DNA from: Prorocentrum cordatum
Taxonomy: Eukaryota > Sar > Dinophyceae > Prorocentrales > Prorocentraceae
Direction of reading: 5' to 3'
Assembly (NCBI GenBank): GCA_963575745.1
Contig: CAUYUJ010000845.1
Coordinates: 15,001-41,175, forward strand
Length of the DNA: 26,175 nucleotides
A program made the position numbers and the translations under genes. The notes beneath the pieces were generated by a model that saw only the letters and a list, made by a program, of their open reading frames with translations, did no database searches and was not told the DNA's origin. Every line of letters starts with the position of its first letter. Position 1 is the first letter of the stretch. Positions 16,967-24,840 of this stretch are shown here, piece after piece.

Positions 16967-18154
16967 GAAGAGAAGCCGAATACCGGCCTCCTCGCGACAT
17001 ACGTTGGCCGCGCTGCGGCCCGAGAAGAAAAATATCATTCAAAATGCCTCGTCATCGAAGATATTCGCACAGCTTGCGCTGAACTCCGAACCCGTGGTTA
17101 TATATGCGACCGGATTACCCATAATGAAGTAATGACTTCAACTGGAACACAGTATTTGGGAAATTTGTTGGCAGGAGACTACAATATGTTGTGGGTGGCC
17201 ACACCCTCTGATTGGTACGTGCGTACTCCAGGAAAGAGGGCGGGACCACATTATCAACGTTTACAAAATCTCCTGATCAAAGCGCGTGCTCTGAGAATGC
17301 AGATAGTTATCCTGGGGCCACCCGGGTATTTCTGGAAACAGGGTCCGATCAAAGATGTTATCGAAGATTTGAAGCTAAGCGTTATACGAATCAGACTCTG
17401 TCATTTCGGTATCAAGTTTGACCGATCCAGTAAACATCCCAGTGGTTCTTATATACAAGTTGCTACATCTTGTCCTCATATAGCGATAAACTTATGGAAA
17501 TGTACTTGTGGATCACACAGGGAGCATGATTTGGATTGGTATGGCCAAGATCAGCAACGTGCCGAGTTTCGGTATAAAACTTTGGCTATTATTATTGCAC
17601 GCTTCCTTGATCAACTCGATAAAGCAAACATGATCAGGAATGAGCGGAGTGCGGTACACCTCAGTGTGTGTACACGCGTTGACAAAAAGGTCAGACACTA
17701 CGTTCAATGTCCACAAAGGGGCCCTCAATGGGACCATGTGGTTCGTAGGGTCACGACCGACCTGGACACGAACAAGATCGTTCAAGACATTAGAATCCAG
17801 GATCAGCCAACTGGGTACAATTATGTAGCTCCATTACCTGATGGGGTTACAAACATCAGTACTCGGTTTTACTGGGAGCCTCCGGCTCCAGTTCTTCATG
17901 GCAATGGTGAGTCGCGAAGGCCACGCCCAAAGCGTGTGACGATCATCGATGACGATCGATCTCCTCCCCCTTCGATTGAGCGTTGCCAAACGCAACCCAC
18001 CAACAACCTTCCTGAAATTCCGCCATTCCCTGATTTTACAGCGGATTCCTCCGCAGCGGATCTCTCCGCGGAAACTGCGTTGCCCACTGATGCCAGGATA
18101 AAACAGAAAGAAAAGCAGAAAGCTGACAAAGAAGCCGGCATCAAACCGAAGTAA
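16931..18154 (+). CDS. Polyprotein continuation after UGA: first methyltransferase-like domain
   Basis: 407 codons in the same frame as the upstream part. If translated independently the first ATG is 17132. Visible motifs are L-W-V-A-T-P-S-D-W (about 17189), a G-P-H-Y-Q-R-L-Q-N helix, V-I-L-G-P-P-G-Y-F-W (about 17309), L-C-H-F-G-I-K-F (about 17396), a Y-I-Q-V-A-T strand, and C-x-C-x3-H-x2-H (about 17503). The order (P-rich motif, G-P-P-x-x-x-W, C-x-F-G, then C...H) parallels the methyltransferase-like domain encoded at 18370-18920, so the two may be diverged paralogues. No S-adenosylmethionine-binding GxGG is obvious in this copy. The C-terminus is basic and K/E-rich. It ends at UAA 18152-18154, with the frame again open beyond it. 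Confidence 0.6.
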   Translation, partial: RGQAGAPAALACEEKPNTGLLATYVGRAAAREEKYHSKCLVIEDIRTACAELRTRGYICDRITHNEVMTSTGTQYLGNLLAGDYNMLWVATPSDWYVRTPGKRAGPHYQRLQNLLIKARALRMQIVILGPPGYFWKQGPIKDVIEDLKLSVIRIRLCHFGIKFDRSSKHPSGSYIQVATSCPHIAINLWKCTCGSHREHDLDWYGQDQQRAEFRYKTLAIIIARFLDQLDKANMIRNERSAVHLSVCTRVDKKVRHYVQCPQRGPQWDHVVRRVTTDLDTNKIVQDIRIQDQPTGYNYVAPLPDGVTNISTRFYWEPPAPVLHGNGESRRPRPKRVTIIDDDRSPPPSIERCQTQPTNNLPEIPPFPDFTADSSAADLSAETALPTDARIKQKEKQKADKEAGIKPK

Positions 18155-20068
18155 GTTCCGAAGAAAGTGGAAGACGGTAACGACGACTGTGGAGAGGACC
18201 TCAAAGGGCTTGACTGCTCCACATATTTCAACGACGTTCCTCCTGACGACTCGGACTCGGACAGCGAATCAGAGGACATCTTCATGATGTTACCGGCGGG
18301 GCAACCCGCTGACTCACATGCCGATGTCTTCTCGATAGTCCAGTCGCTATGCTACGGCAGAAACAATCAGGTGGACATGCTTGAATTATGTGGGGGCAAG
18401 GGTGGTATATCCATATTAGCCTTCAAGAGGGGACTCTCGTCAGGCGGGAACCTTGATAAGATATCTATGGTTGACCTTGGAAACTCGGAAGTACAAAGAG
18501 CAGTCCTCCACTACCTCAAGACTTGCTTTGTCAAGATCACGATTCTGCAGCCAAGTTGCAGAACTACTGGACTCCCTTCTTACTTCAACGCACAGGTCAA
18601 TCATGATACGTGGCTTAAACACCACAAAGAGGACCTGCCTCACATCACGTTCTGTGGAACAGTTGCTCTATTACAAGACGACCTAAGACGTTTCTTTCTC
18701 AGGGAACAACCAATGGGCACGTGGGTGGATGAGATCCAGCCATGGAAGGAACTGGCACAACGCAAGGTCACTTGCCAAACGATCATTGATCAGTGCACGA
18801 CTGGTCTCAAAGATTCATTTGGACAATACATCCGCAAGCCAGCACAGATAATGGCAAATAAAGAAGAGTTGTTGGCACCTTTCAAAGGCAAGCGTTGTCC
18901 AGGAAATCATGTGCACGCCAATGCTTGTAACAAAGAGCTAGCAAGGGCGGCACAGTATACCTACAGAATGCAGTCACTGATCGTTGATGCGGTGCAAATC
19001 GCCAAAGACCTGTTTGCTTACGGTCGCGATCCATTCGCGAATCGTGAACGCAGCTATGCTTTCGTAACAAACAGTGCTGGCTACGACTTGGACGACCCAA
19101 CAATCCGGAGACACCCAAACGGAGAAATCTGTCGACCACCACCTGGTGGTCTTGGGTGCCCTGGCTGTGTGGACAACAACTACAAGCAATCACCAAAGCA
19201 CAGTAGGTATCCGAAGATGTGTCGGTGGTATGATGTTGAACCGTATTACTGGGACTGTCCAAGTTGTAAGAAGGAATATCAGAAGAGCAATCCTCACCAC
19301 ACCAAGATATCTGGCCAATGCAGATTCGCCGAAAAATGGAAGCTGCCAGATAACTTTGGCCAGCCGCGCCCGGCGGGGCAAGCCGCTCCGGCGGCGCCAG
19401 CCGCGGAAGCGGCTCCAGCCGCAGAAGCGGCGCCAGCCGCAAAAGCGGCGCCGGCCGCGAGAGCGCGCATACGCGCGCCTAGGCCGCCTCGGCCTGGTGA
19501 GGGCGACCCAACCGCAGGCGCCAGCAGCCATGACATCACCAGAGCTGACGGGGCTACTGGTGGCAACAGTGGTGCTGGCAGTTCTGACGACCACCGTAGA
19601 CTGCCACAAGTTGCAGCAAGGCGCGGACGCATGGAGGGAGGAGATCCTCCACCACCGCCGCAGCCTCAAGCAGAGCCGAGGCCAAGGCCAAGGCTCCCTG
19701 ATTGGACTCGCTTCGACGTTCAGCTCAGCCTCCAAAACCTGCGCAGCTTCGACCCGGCTGTAGTGCAGCGAGAACTCCGCAAACTCCACCTGAGATGGTT
19801 TCATGCCAAGGAGCCAAAAATGCGGATGATTCTAACCAAGGTTGGTCTGGGTGAATCCCGTTTGAGTCTGATCAAAGGCATTTGTGACTCGTGTAGGGAA
19901 TGTCGAGCCTGGGACAAACCAGGCAACACGGTGATGCCTTCTGTGTCACTGCCAGGACGTTTCAACGAGGAAGTCGAATGTGATCTTTTCTTTTACAAAC
20001 AGGAACATATTGTTTTTTCACATCATCGACCGTTGTATTCGCTGGGCAGCTGGCACAGAGATTCCTGA
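18155..20068 (+). CDS. Polyprotein continuation: second methyltransferase-like domain and integrase N-terminus
   Basis: Same frame as the two preceding segments; no start codon is needed if it is read through. About 18370-18920 looks like a Rossmann-type methyltransferase: L-E-L-C-G-G-K-G-G-I (18380 on, motif I-like), V-D-L-G-N (about 18470), I-L-Q-P-S-C-R-T-T-G (Cys 18557-18559, in the place of the PC motif of cytosine-5 methyltransferases), R-E-Q-P-M-G-T-W (like E-N-P-x-G-S-x-W), and a C-terminal C-P-G-N-H. An Ala-rich linker with four 18-bp hairpin repeats follows, then the integrase zinc finger H-x4-H...C-x2-C (about 19780-19900). The first catalytic Asp of the integrase is at 19982-19984. 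The frame breaks near 20011-20016. Methyltransferase function is inferred; the catalytic motif is not canonical. Confidence 0.65.
   Translation, partial: VPKKVEDGNDDCGEDLKGLDCSTYFNDVPPDDSDSDSESEDIFMMLPAGQPADSHADVFSIVQSLCYGRNNQVDMLELCGGKGGISILAFKRGLSSGGNLDKISMVDLGNSEVQRAVLHYLKTCFVKITILQPSCRTTGLPSYFNAQVNHDTWLKHHKEDLPHITFCGTVALLQDDLRRFFLREQPMGTWVDEIQPWKELAQRKVTCQTIIDQCTTGLKDSFGQYIRKPAQIMANKEELLAPFKGKRCPGNHVHANACNKELARAAQYTYRMQSLIVDAVQIAKDLFAYGRDPFANRERSYAFVTNSAGYDLDDPTIRRHPNGEICRPPPGGLGCPGCVDNNYKQSPKHSRYPKMCRWYDVEPYYWDCPSCKKEYQKSNPHHTKISGQCRFAEKWKLPDNFGQPRPAGQAAPAAPAAEAAPAAEAAPAAKAAPAARARIRAPRPPRPGEGDPTAGASSHDITRADGATGGNSGAGSSDDHRRLPQVAARRGRMEGGDPPPPPQPQAEPRPRPRLPDWTRFDVQLSLQNLRSFDPAVVQRELRKLHLRWFHAKEPKMRMILTKVGLGESRLSLIKGICDSCRECRAWDKPGNTVMPSVSLPGRFNEEVECDLFFYKQEHIVFSHHRPLYSLGSWHRDS
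19391..19458 (+). repeat. 18-bp repeat, four copies of a covariant hairpin
   Basis: GCGGC-NCCN-GCCGC hairpins start at 19391, 19409, 19427 and 19445 with loops GCCA, TCCA, GCCA and GCCG and exactly 18-bp spacing. The stem differs from the common GCGGG/CCCGC type at both members of one pair. A further 5-bp hairpin, GCGCG-CATA-CGCGC, follows at 19463-19476. The encoded peptide is an Ala/Pro/Glu linker. Confidence 0.85.
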
Positions 20069-22775
20069 TAAAGCCATGCATACTGTTCTCGATGCCTATC
20101 ATACTACTTGGATGCAACATGGCCCTGCTAAATTCTTATACTCCGATGGGGAAGGAGCACTGAATAATGATACAGCAAAGGCCATCCTTAAGGCTAAGGG
20201 AACAGAGCTTCGTATTCGAGCGCGTGGCCAACACGCTACAACTATCGAAGCTAGGAACGGCATCCTGCGACACCTCCTACACGTGATGGGAGAAGAACTG
20301 AATAGATTAAATATCCCTCTCAATTTCACTCGTCTCTTACATGAAGCCTTGTTTGCCAGCAACGCAGTTACCTTCTACAATGAAGTATCTCCGTGCAATG
20401 CGCTGTATGGCAGACAACCAGCTATGCTTCCTGATTTCCCTGTCTTGGATCATGATCAGCCCACTGAATCATCAGATCACTCAAGGGAGGAAACAATCAG
20501 GAGGGTTAGTCTGGAGGCAATCACGCAGGCCACTGCGGTTGCCAAGACGAACAGGGCTCTCCGTACGAAGACTACTGCTACGGGTGAATTTCACTACAAA
20601 GAGGGAGATCTCGTGGACTATCATCGCCCGACCTCCACGAAAGACGACTGGGGTGGATGGAGTGGTCCATACCCGGTCATCCGCAACGAACCTGACCGAG
20701 GCCAGGTCATCGTGAAGGTCGGCAGTCGCGAAGTGCGAGTACAGTATCCTGACACACGACACACACTGTACATCGAAGCACTTATGGTCCGCGAGATAGG
20801 ATCGGACAATACGGCCCTTCGAACAGTATTGGCCTTTATTGCCGGTCTGCCAGCGGGGAAACCCGCCATGACTTTCGGATATCTACCACCGAAACAGGGT
20901 CGGCTGCAGATGACTGCTGCGAGCCGACTTTCACCTAAGGTGCACTTGGCTCTTCAGTACCTCATACGCAACTACTTTCGTATTGAAAACGTTGTTGCTG
21001 TACGACTCGCCAAGAGCTTGACGAAGCTGCCTGCCGCACCTTATGCAGACAGCTGTACACTAGTGCACTATGATAACGATGTGACCCCTGGGTTTCATTA
21101 CTATGAAGCTGATGGCACTGCCTTGAACATCAATGACATCACAGGATCTACACACTCACGCATCATCCAGTGTCTTAAATCCAGGAAGCCGTCTGCTGGG
21201 TTTGACCAAGATCTCACTAAGTTTGAGGAACTCGCTGATGGTCCACCACCAAGCGAATCACCTCCAGCAGCTGCTCCTGAGGAGCCTCCTACGGACAACG
21301 ATGGTCGGCTTCCGACCATCAGAGAGGAGACAGAAGAAGATCTGGATGCTTTTGTCTTGAAGTCGTGGTATGCTGAACTGATGGATGACAGAACACTCCT
21401 TGAAGCTGACACAGAGGTAGTCATGCATACAGTTCCTACATACATGACAGACACACAGTGTGTATTAGTCTCTACGACCTGTGAAGATGTGCAAGGCCAC
21501 TTGCCGGAGCGGGGTCACCCGCCAGGATACGACATGGACACTTCTTACTACGTTCCTTTATGCTCCACGGAACCGGATAGCAAATATGATCTGGACTCCG
21601 ATGAGCACGGGAAGTATATCGTGCTCTGCTTCACTGCAGACATGTCCAAAGTCGTCCTGTCCGAGCAGCAACACCGACTGTTGGATGACAGCAGCGTCAC
21701 AACTATGCGAGTATACGTTAGCGCTGCCTCCAAACGTGCCGTGGTCGTCAAGGAAGACGATCTACTCACGAAGGCCGACATCCAAGCAAATCCGGTCAAA
21801 GTTTCCAAAGCCCTCTACACAGAGCTGAAGACCTGGCTTGACAACAAATGCTTCCAGATGACTGACTTAAGCAAGGCGTCTAACATCATGACGTCACGCT
21901 ACGTATACAAATGGAAGTTTGTCAAGAACGAAAAGGGCGAAATGGAAAGGACGATCCGGTTGCGCTTGGTACTCCGTGGCTTCATGGACCTCGAAGCCTT
22001 TGACGTCGAAACCTTTTCTGGCACGGCAAGGAGGTCAAGCCAGAGACTGCTCGCAAGTTCTGCTGCATGCAACAAAGCTTGGATCATCGCTTCCCTGGAC
22101 ATCAACATGGCTTTCTTGAAGGGACTGACCTATGGCGAGCTCGCCGCGGCAACGGGCGAGAAAGAACGTGCGGTGTGTTTCACACTACCACCTGGATCTG
22201 CAGCTGTCCTTCGCACACTGCCAGGCTTTGAGTCATATGACGAATCAAAGCATTGTCTCCGGTGTCTGAAACCGGGGACAGGCACGAAGGATGCTCCCAG
22301 GGCATTCTCGCTGAAGCTCAGGTCCATCACTAGGAGCTTTGGGCTTCAGCCTACTTCATACGACGAAGAATTCGAGATGAGCCCAAACCTCTTGACAGCC
22401 AAGCACGTTGATGACATCAATATGACTGGGAAGGAAGAGGCTATCGACAAGTATGTCAAGTGTGTTGAAGATACGTTTGGGAAGTGCAAACTGAACAAGC
22501 ACACATACACGAACTGTGCTGTCCGGTACAACAAGACCGATGATGGGAGCGTCACCCTCGACCAGGACGAATACATCAAACAGCTTCGTCCTATCACACA
22601 TCCAGAACTCACAGGAGCTGATCCTGAAAGCAAGGCGACGAAGACAATTTCTGATATGTTCGTCAGTCTTCGTGGCGCTCTAGCCTATGCGTTGATCACG
22701 CAGGTATGGCTAATGGTCTATGTTGTCTCACTACAACGTATCAAGAACCGACAAACATCCAGGTACGACGACTAA
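20011..22775 (+). CDS. Polyprotein continuation (+1 frame): integrase core and reverse transcriptase
   Basis: Open from 19980 in this frame, but homologous coding starts after the T-run at 20011-20016. Integrase: Asp 20145-20147 (Y-S-D-G-E-G) and Glu 20247-20249 (T-I-E-A-R-N) complete the D,D,E triad begun in the previous segment, with 33 residues between the last two. A C-terminal W-S-G-P-Y-P-V-I patch (about 20660) resembles the SH3-like integrase tail. Reverse transcriptase: K-W-K-F-V-K, R-L-R-L-V-L-R-G-F, L-D-I-N-M-A-F-L-K-G (Asp 22098-22100) and H-V-D-D (22404-22415) keep the three catalytic aspartates of the copia RT. The frame ends at 22773-22775 just after S-L-R-G-A-L-A-Y, where a base appears to be missing. 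Confidence 0.88.
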
Positions 22776-23383
22776 ACGCGGTTACCAGAAAATTGCAGGC
22801 AGGCCCGAAGAAGATCGTGTATCATGCTATGACTCCAACAGGAGAAGTCGACCTGAATAGCGATTCTGGCTATCGTCGTCTCAACGGAGATGAAGACGAC
22901 GAAGTCAAAGGCTATGGTATCCGCGGGGCTAACCTGCTGAGGCGTGGCCACACGCAAGCGGGGAAACCCGTCGTGCACCTGGAGGACGCATACTGCAAGT
23001 CTCATCGACTGCAAGTGCGTTCGAGCTACTCTGCGGAAACACTGGCAGCAGCCCACAACTTGGAAGACTGCTACCCGACCATTGTAACGCTCCACGTGCT
23101 ACACTCGGGACCATTGACCCCCACACAGTTAAAGAACATATTGGAAATGGGTGGTCTATGTATCAAAGTCACTCTGACTATTGATGCCGAGTCTGTCTTC
23201 AAATCTTTGTCTAGCAAGGATCTGAAGAAGCCCACAGAGTGTACTCTGCTTGGGCACATCAGCTGGATTCGCCAGATGATGGAACGTGGAATCGTGGAAA
23301 GCGTCCAATGGTGTGACACGCGGGATATGACTGCCGATGTCATACCAAAGGTAGCATTGACCGCGCGTTGCTCCTACAAGTAA
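22744..23383 (+). CDS. Polyprotein continuation: RNase H domain
   Basis: Returns to the original polyprotein frame; the frame is open from 22706 and coding similarity starts near 22744 (T-N-I-Q-V-R-R-L-N). Copia RNase H landmarks: D-S-G-Y-R-R (first acidic residue near 22861), S-Y-S-A-E-T-L-A-A (Glu near 23035), T-I-D-A-E-S-V (Asp near 23182), and T-R-D-M-T-A-D-V-I-P-K near 23323. It degrades the RNA strand of RNA:DNA hybrids during reverse transcription. The stop is TAA 23381-23383. It contains one hairpin variant at 22958 (GAAA loop). Confidence 0.8.
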
Positions 23384-23632
23384 TGGCCGGCCAGCAATCC
23401 TTCAAGCACGAGCTGAAGAAACATACACCGTATAGGGCGGGCAGGTCGTCTCAGGACGGCCCTGCCTCCTGAGCCAGCGGGGAAACCCGCGGGCAGGTGC
23501 GCTTTAGCAGCGAGGAAACTCGCCGGTAGCGAGGCTACTCGCGCGCCCCTTTCCTTGTAGGCAGCCGCTGCTGCTTAGCACTGTTTTTCCGCATAATAGA
23601 AGTGCGGTACCTGCTCGTCTCCTCCCCCTCCG
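23384..23632 (+). other. 3' untranslated region of the retrotransposon
   Basis: Non-coding stretch between the RNase H stop and the 3' LTR. It carries three closely spaced hairpins: GCGGG-GAAA-CCCGC (23477-23490), GCGAG-GAAA-CTCGC (23510-23523) and GCGAG-GCTA-CTCGC (23529-23542). Directly before the LTR, where a purine tract would be expected, the plus strand is instead pyrimidine-rich (about 23618-23631, TCTCCTCCCCCTCC). Confidence 0.7.
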
Positions 23633-23917
23633 ACTTTAAACGGAGAAGGTTAAAGGCGAGGTATAAATCGAGCATGTACCGCTGCCGTGCCTGGCTCAAG
23701 CCGGGCCCGGCAAGATATGTGACTGTGCCTCACCGAGGCGCACTACTTGCATCTGAGATCGGAAAACATCCTTTCCATTGACGATGCCCATCTTACTCTA
23801 TACTCCAGATCCCATGCTTCGTCTCGCTCTCTTGCCCATGCGATATGAGCCAAAGCCTGGGATATGGCAACGCCTAAGGCGTAACACATACCTAAGCTTA
23901 CCAGCTTGTTTTCGACT
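23633..23917 (+). repeat. 3' LTR (285 bp)
   Basis: Second copy of the 5' LTR with four substitutions. The match ends at GTTTTCGACT (23917). The following bases (ATCCATGCC) share nothing with the bases before the 5' LTR (GGGGAACGC), so no target-site duplication is seen. Confidence 0.92.
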
Positions 23918-24840
23918 ATCCATGCCTGCGCGCCCCCGAACGTGGGCAGATCCACAGACCAGCCTCGCCCACACAGCGTCGCCGTGTGTGCGCCGTCCGC
24001 CCGCCGAGGGGCTGCAGCCCGGCCGCGGGCCTTCCGGGGCTCCCATGCGGTGGTGGGCGGCGCGCCAGCCCCGCCCACAGCAGCTGGGTCAGAGGCCAGC
24101 AACATATGTACACGTACGCGATTAGCTTCCCCTGGAGTGCGTGTCAACGCGGACGTTCGTGCAGGCAAGACCGCGGAGGGCGTACATGTACATATGTCGT
24201 TGCTCGCCCACTGGGGGGCCTCCCTGCGGCGGCGGGGGCAGGCTGTGCCACGGAGTCTCGGCGGCGAGCCCTGGGGGGGTGGGAGCGAGAAGGGGCGGCC
24301 TTCTCAGGAGGCTCGGTGAGAAGTCTTCGGAGCCTGCCCCGAAGACACAGAAAAAACTCCTGAGGAGGCTGGAGGGCCTCTGCGAGGCCCCGCCGCCTTC
24401 TGAGAAGGCCTCTTCCTTCTCACTAACGCCCCCCCCCTCGCTCGCCGTCGCGAACCCCTCTGTCCAGACCCACAACGCATTGAGCAAACATCACTACTCC
24501 TGCTGTCTCACATTCCGCGCAGCTTGCCGCATTGCCGCTAGGAGAAAATTGCATCTTGTTCGGTGTGTCCCGAGGGCAGTTGTGACCGATGCCGTCGCCA
24601 AACTACACGATGCGACATATTGGCATTCGCTGGCAGTCGATCATTTCTGCCAGCCCCTAGCCGAATCTCGATGGCGCAGCGACGGCAGTTAGTGATTCAC
24701 CAAAGTCGCCGTCGGCAAAACAAATATTACGAATTCCAGCATTTTGTATCCACAGCGTTTTGGGGCGGCACCATCGCCAAATATCAGCTTGAGGCAGTTA
24801 AGAACTTGACAGTAGGGAGTCCTTTCCTGTAGATTCAAGC
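23918..24840. other. Non-coding region with nested inverted repeats
   Basis: GC-rich sequence without a recognisable gene. A near-perfect 18-bp inverted repeat lies at 24102-24119 and 24180-24197 (17 of 18 pairs), with weaker similarity continuing outward. An 11-bp perfect inverted repeat, GGCCTTCTCAG (24297-24307) with CTGAGAAGGCC (24400-24410), follows. Open frames here are short and look like chance in GC-rich DNA. Confidence 0.5.

Larger units (their letters stand above)
8043..23542 (+). repeat. Dispersed GCGGG-GNNA-CCCGC hairpin family (about 40 copies)
   Basis: Perfect 5-bp stems with 4-5-nt loops start at 8043, 8152, 8990, 9935, 10313, 10349, 10598, 11192, 11222, 11252, 12014, 12050, 12287, 13441, 13670, 13688, 14162, 14207, 14861, 14879, 15425, 15461, 16493, 16517, 16541, 16784, 16847, 18296, 20853, 21509 and 23477. 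Loops are GTCA, GCCA, GACA, GCAA, GAAA, GCTA, and rarely GCCAA or GCCAG. Variants with compensated stems start at 16898, 18041, 18056, 19391, 19409, 19427, 19445, 23510 and 23529. I found none in either flank of the element. Most encode A-G-x-P-A, but 8043, 8152, 13441 and 21509 are in other codon phases. Confidence 0.92.
7612..23917 (+). mobile_element. Giant copia-type LTR retrotransposon with accessory domains (16.3 kb)
   Basis: Bounded by 285-bp direct repeats (7612-7896 and 23633-23917) with 4 differences. A probable tRNA-iMet primer binding site directly follows the 5' LTR. The coding order Gag, CCHC, protease, integrase, reverse transcriptase, RNase H (integrase before RT) is diagnostic of Ty1/copia. 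The element is about three times the usual 5-6 kb because of linkers and extra domains: a Tpt1/KptA-like domain, a RING-like finger and two methyltransferase-like domains. The ancestral frame is interrupted by UGA 16928, UAA 18152, one extra base near 20011-20016 and one missing base near 22744. LTR identity of about 98.6% argues for fairly recent insertion. No target-site duplication, no TG...CA LTR ends and no purine tract were found. Confidence 0.9.

Noticed and set aside
20007-20016. A viral-type -1 slippery site at the T run
   Set aside because: The required shift is +1, there is no clear downstream structure, and both halves are needed for one integrase; an indel is simpler.
24141-24692. 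Possible protein gene of 183 codons to the right of the element
   Set aside because: Low-complexity Gly/Pro/Arg composition, no motif, and it overlaps inverted repeats.
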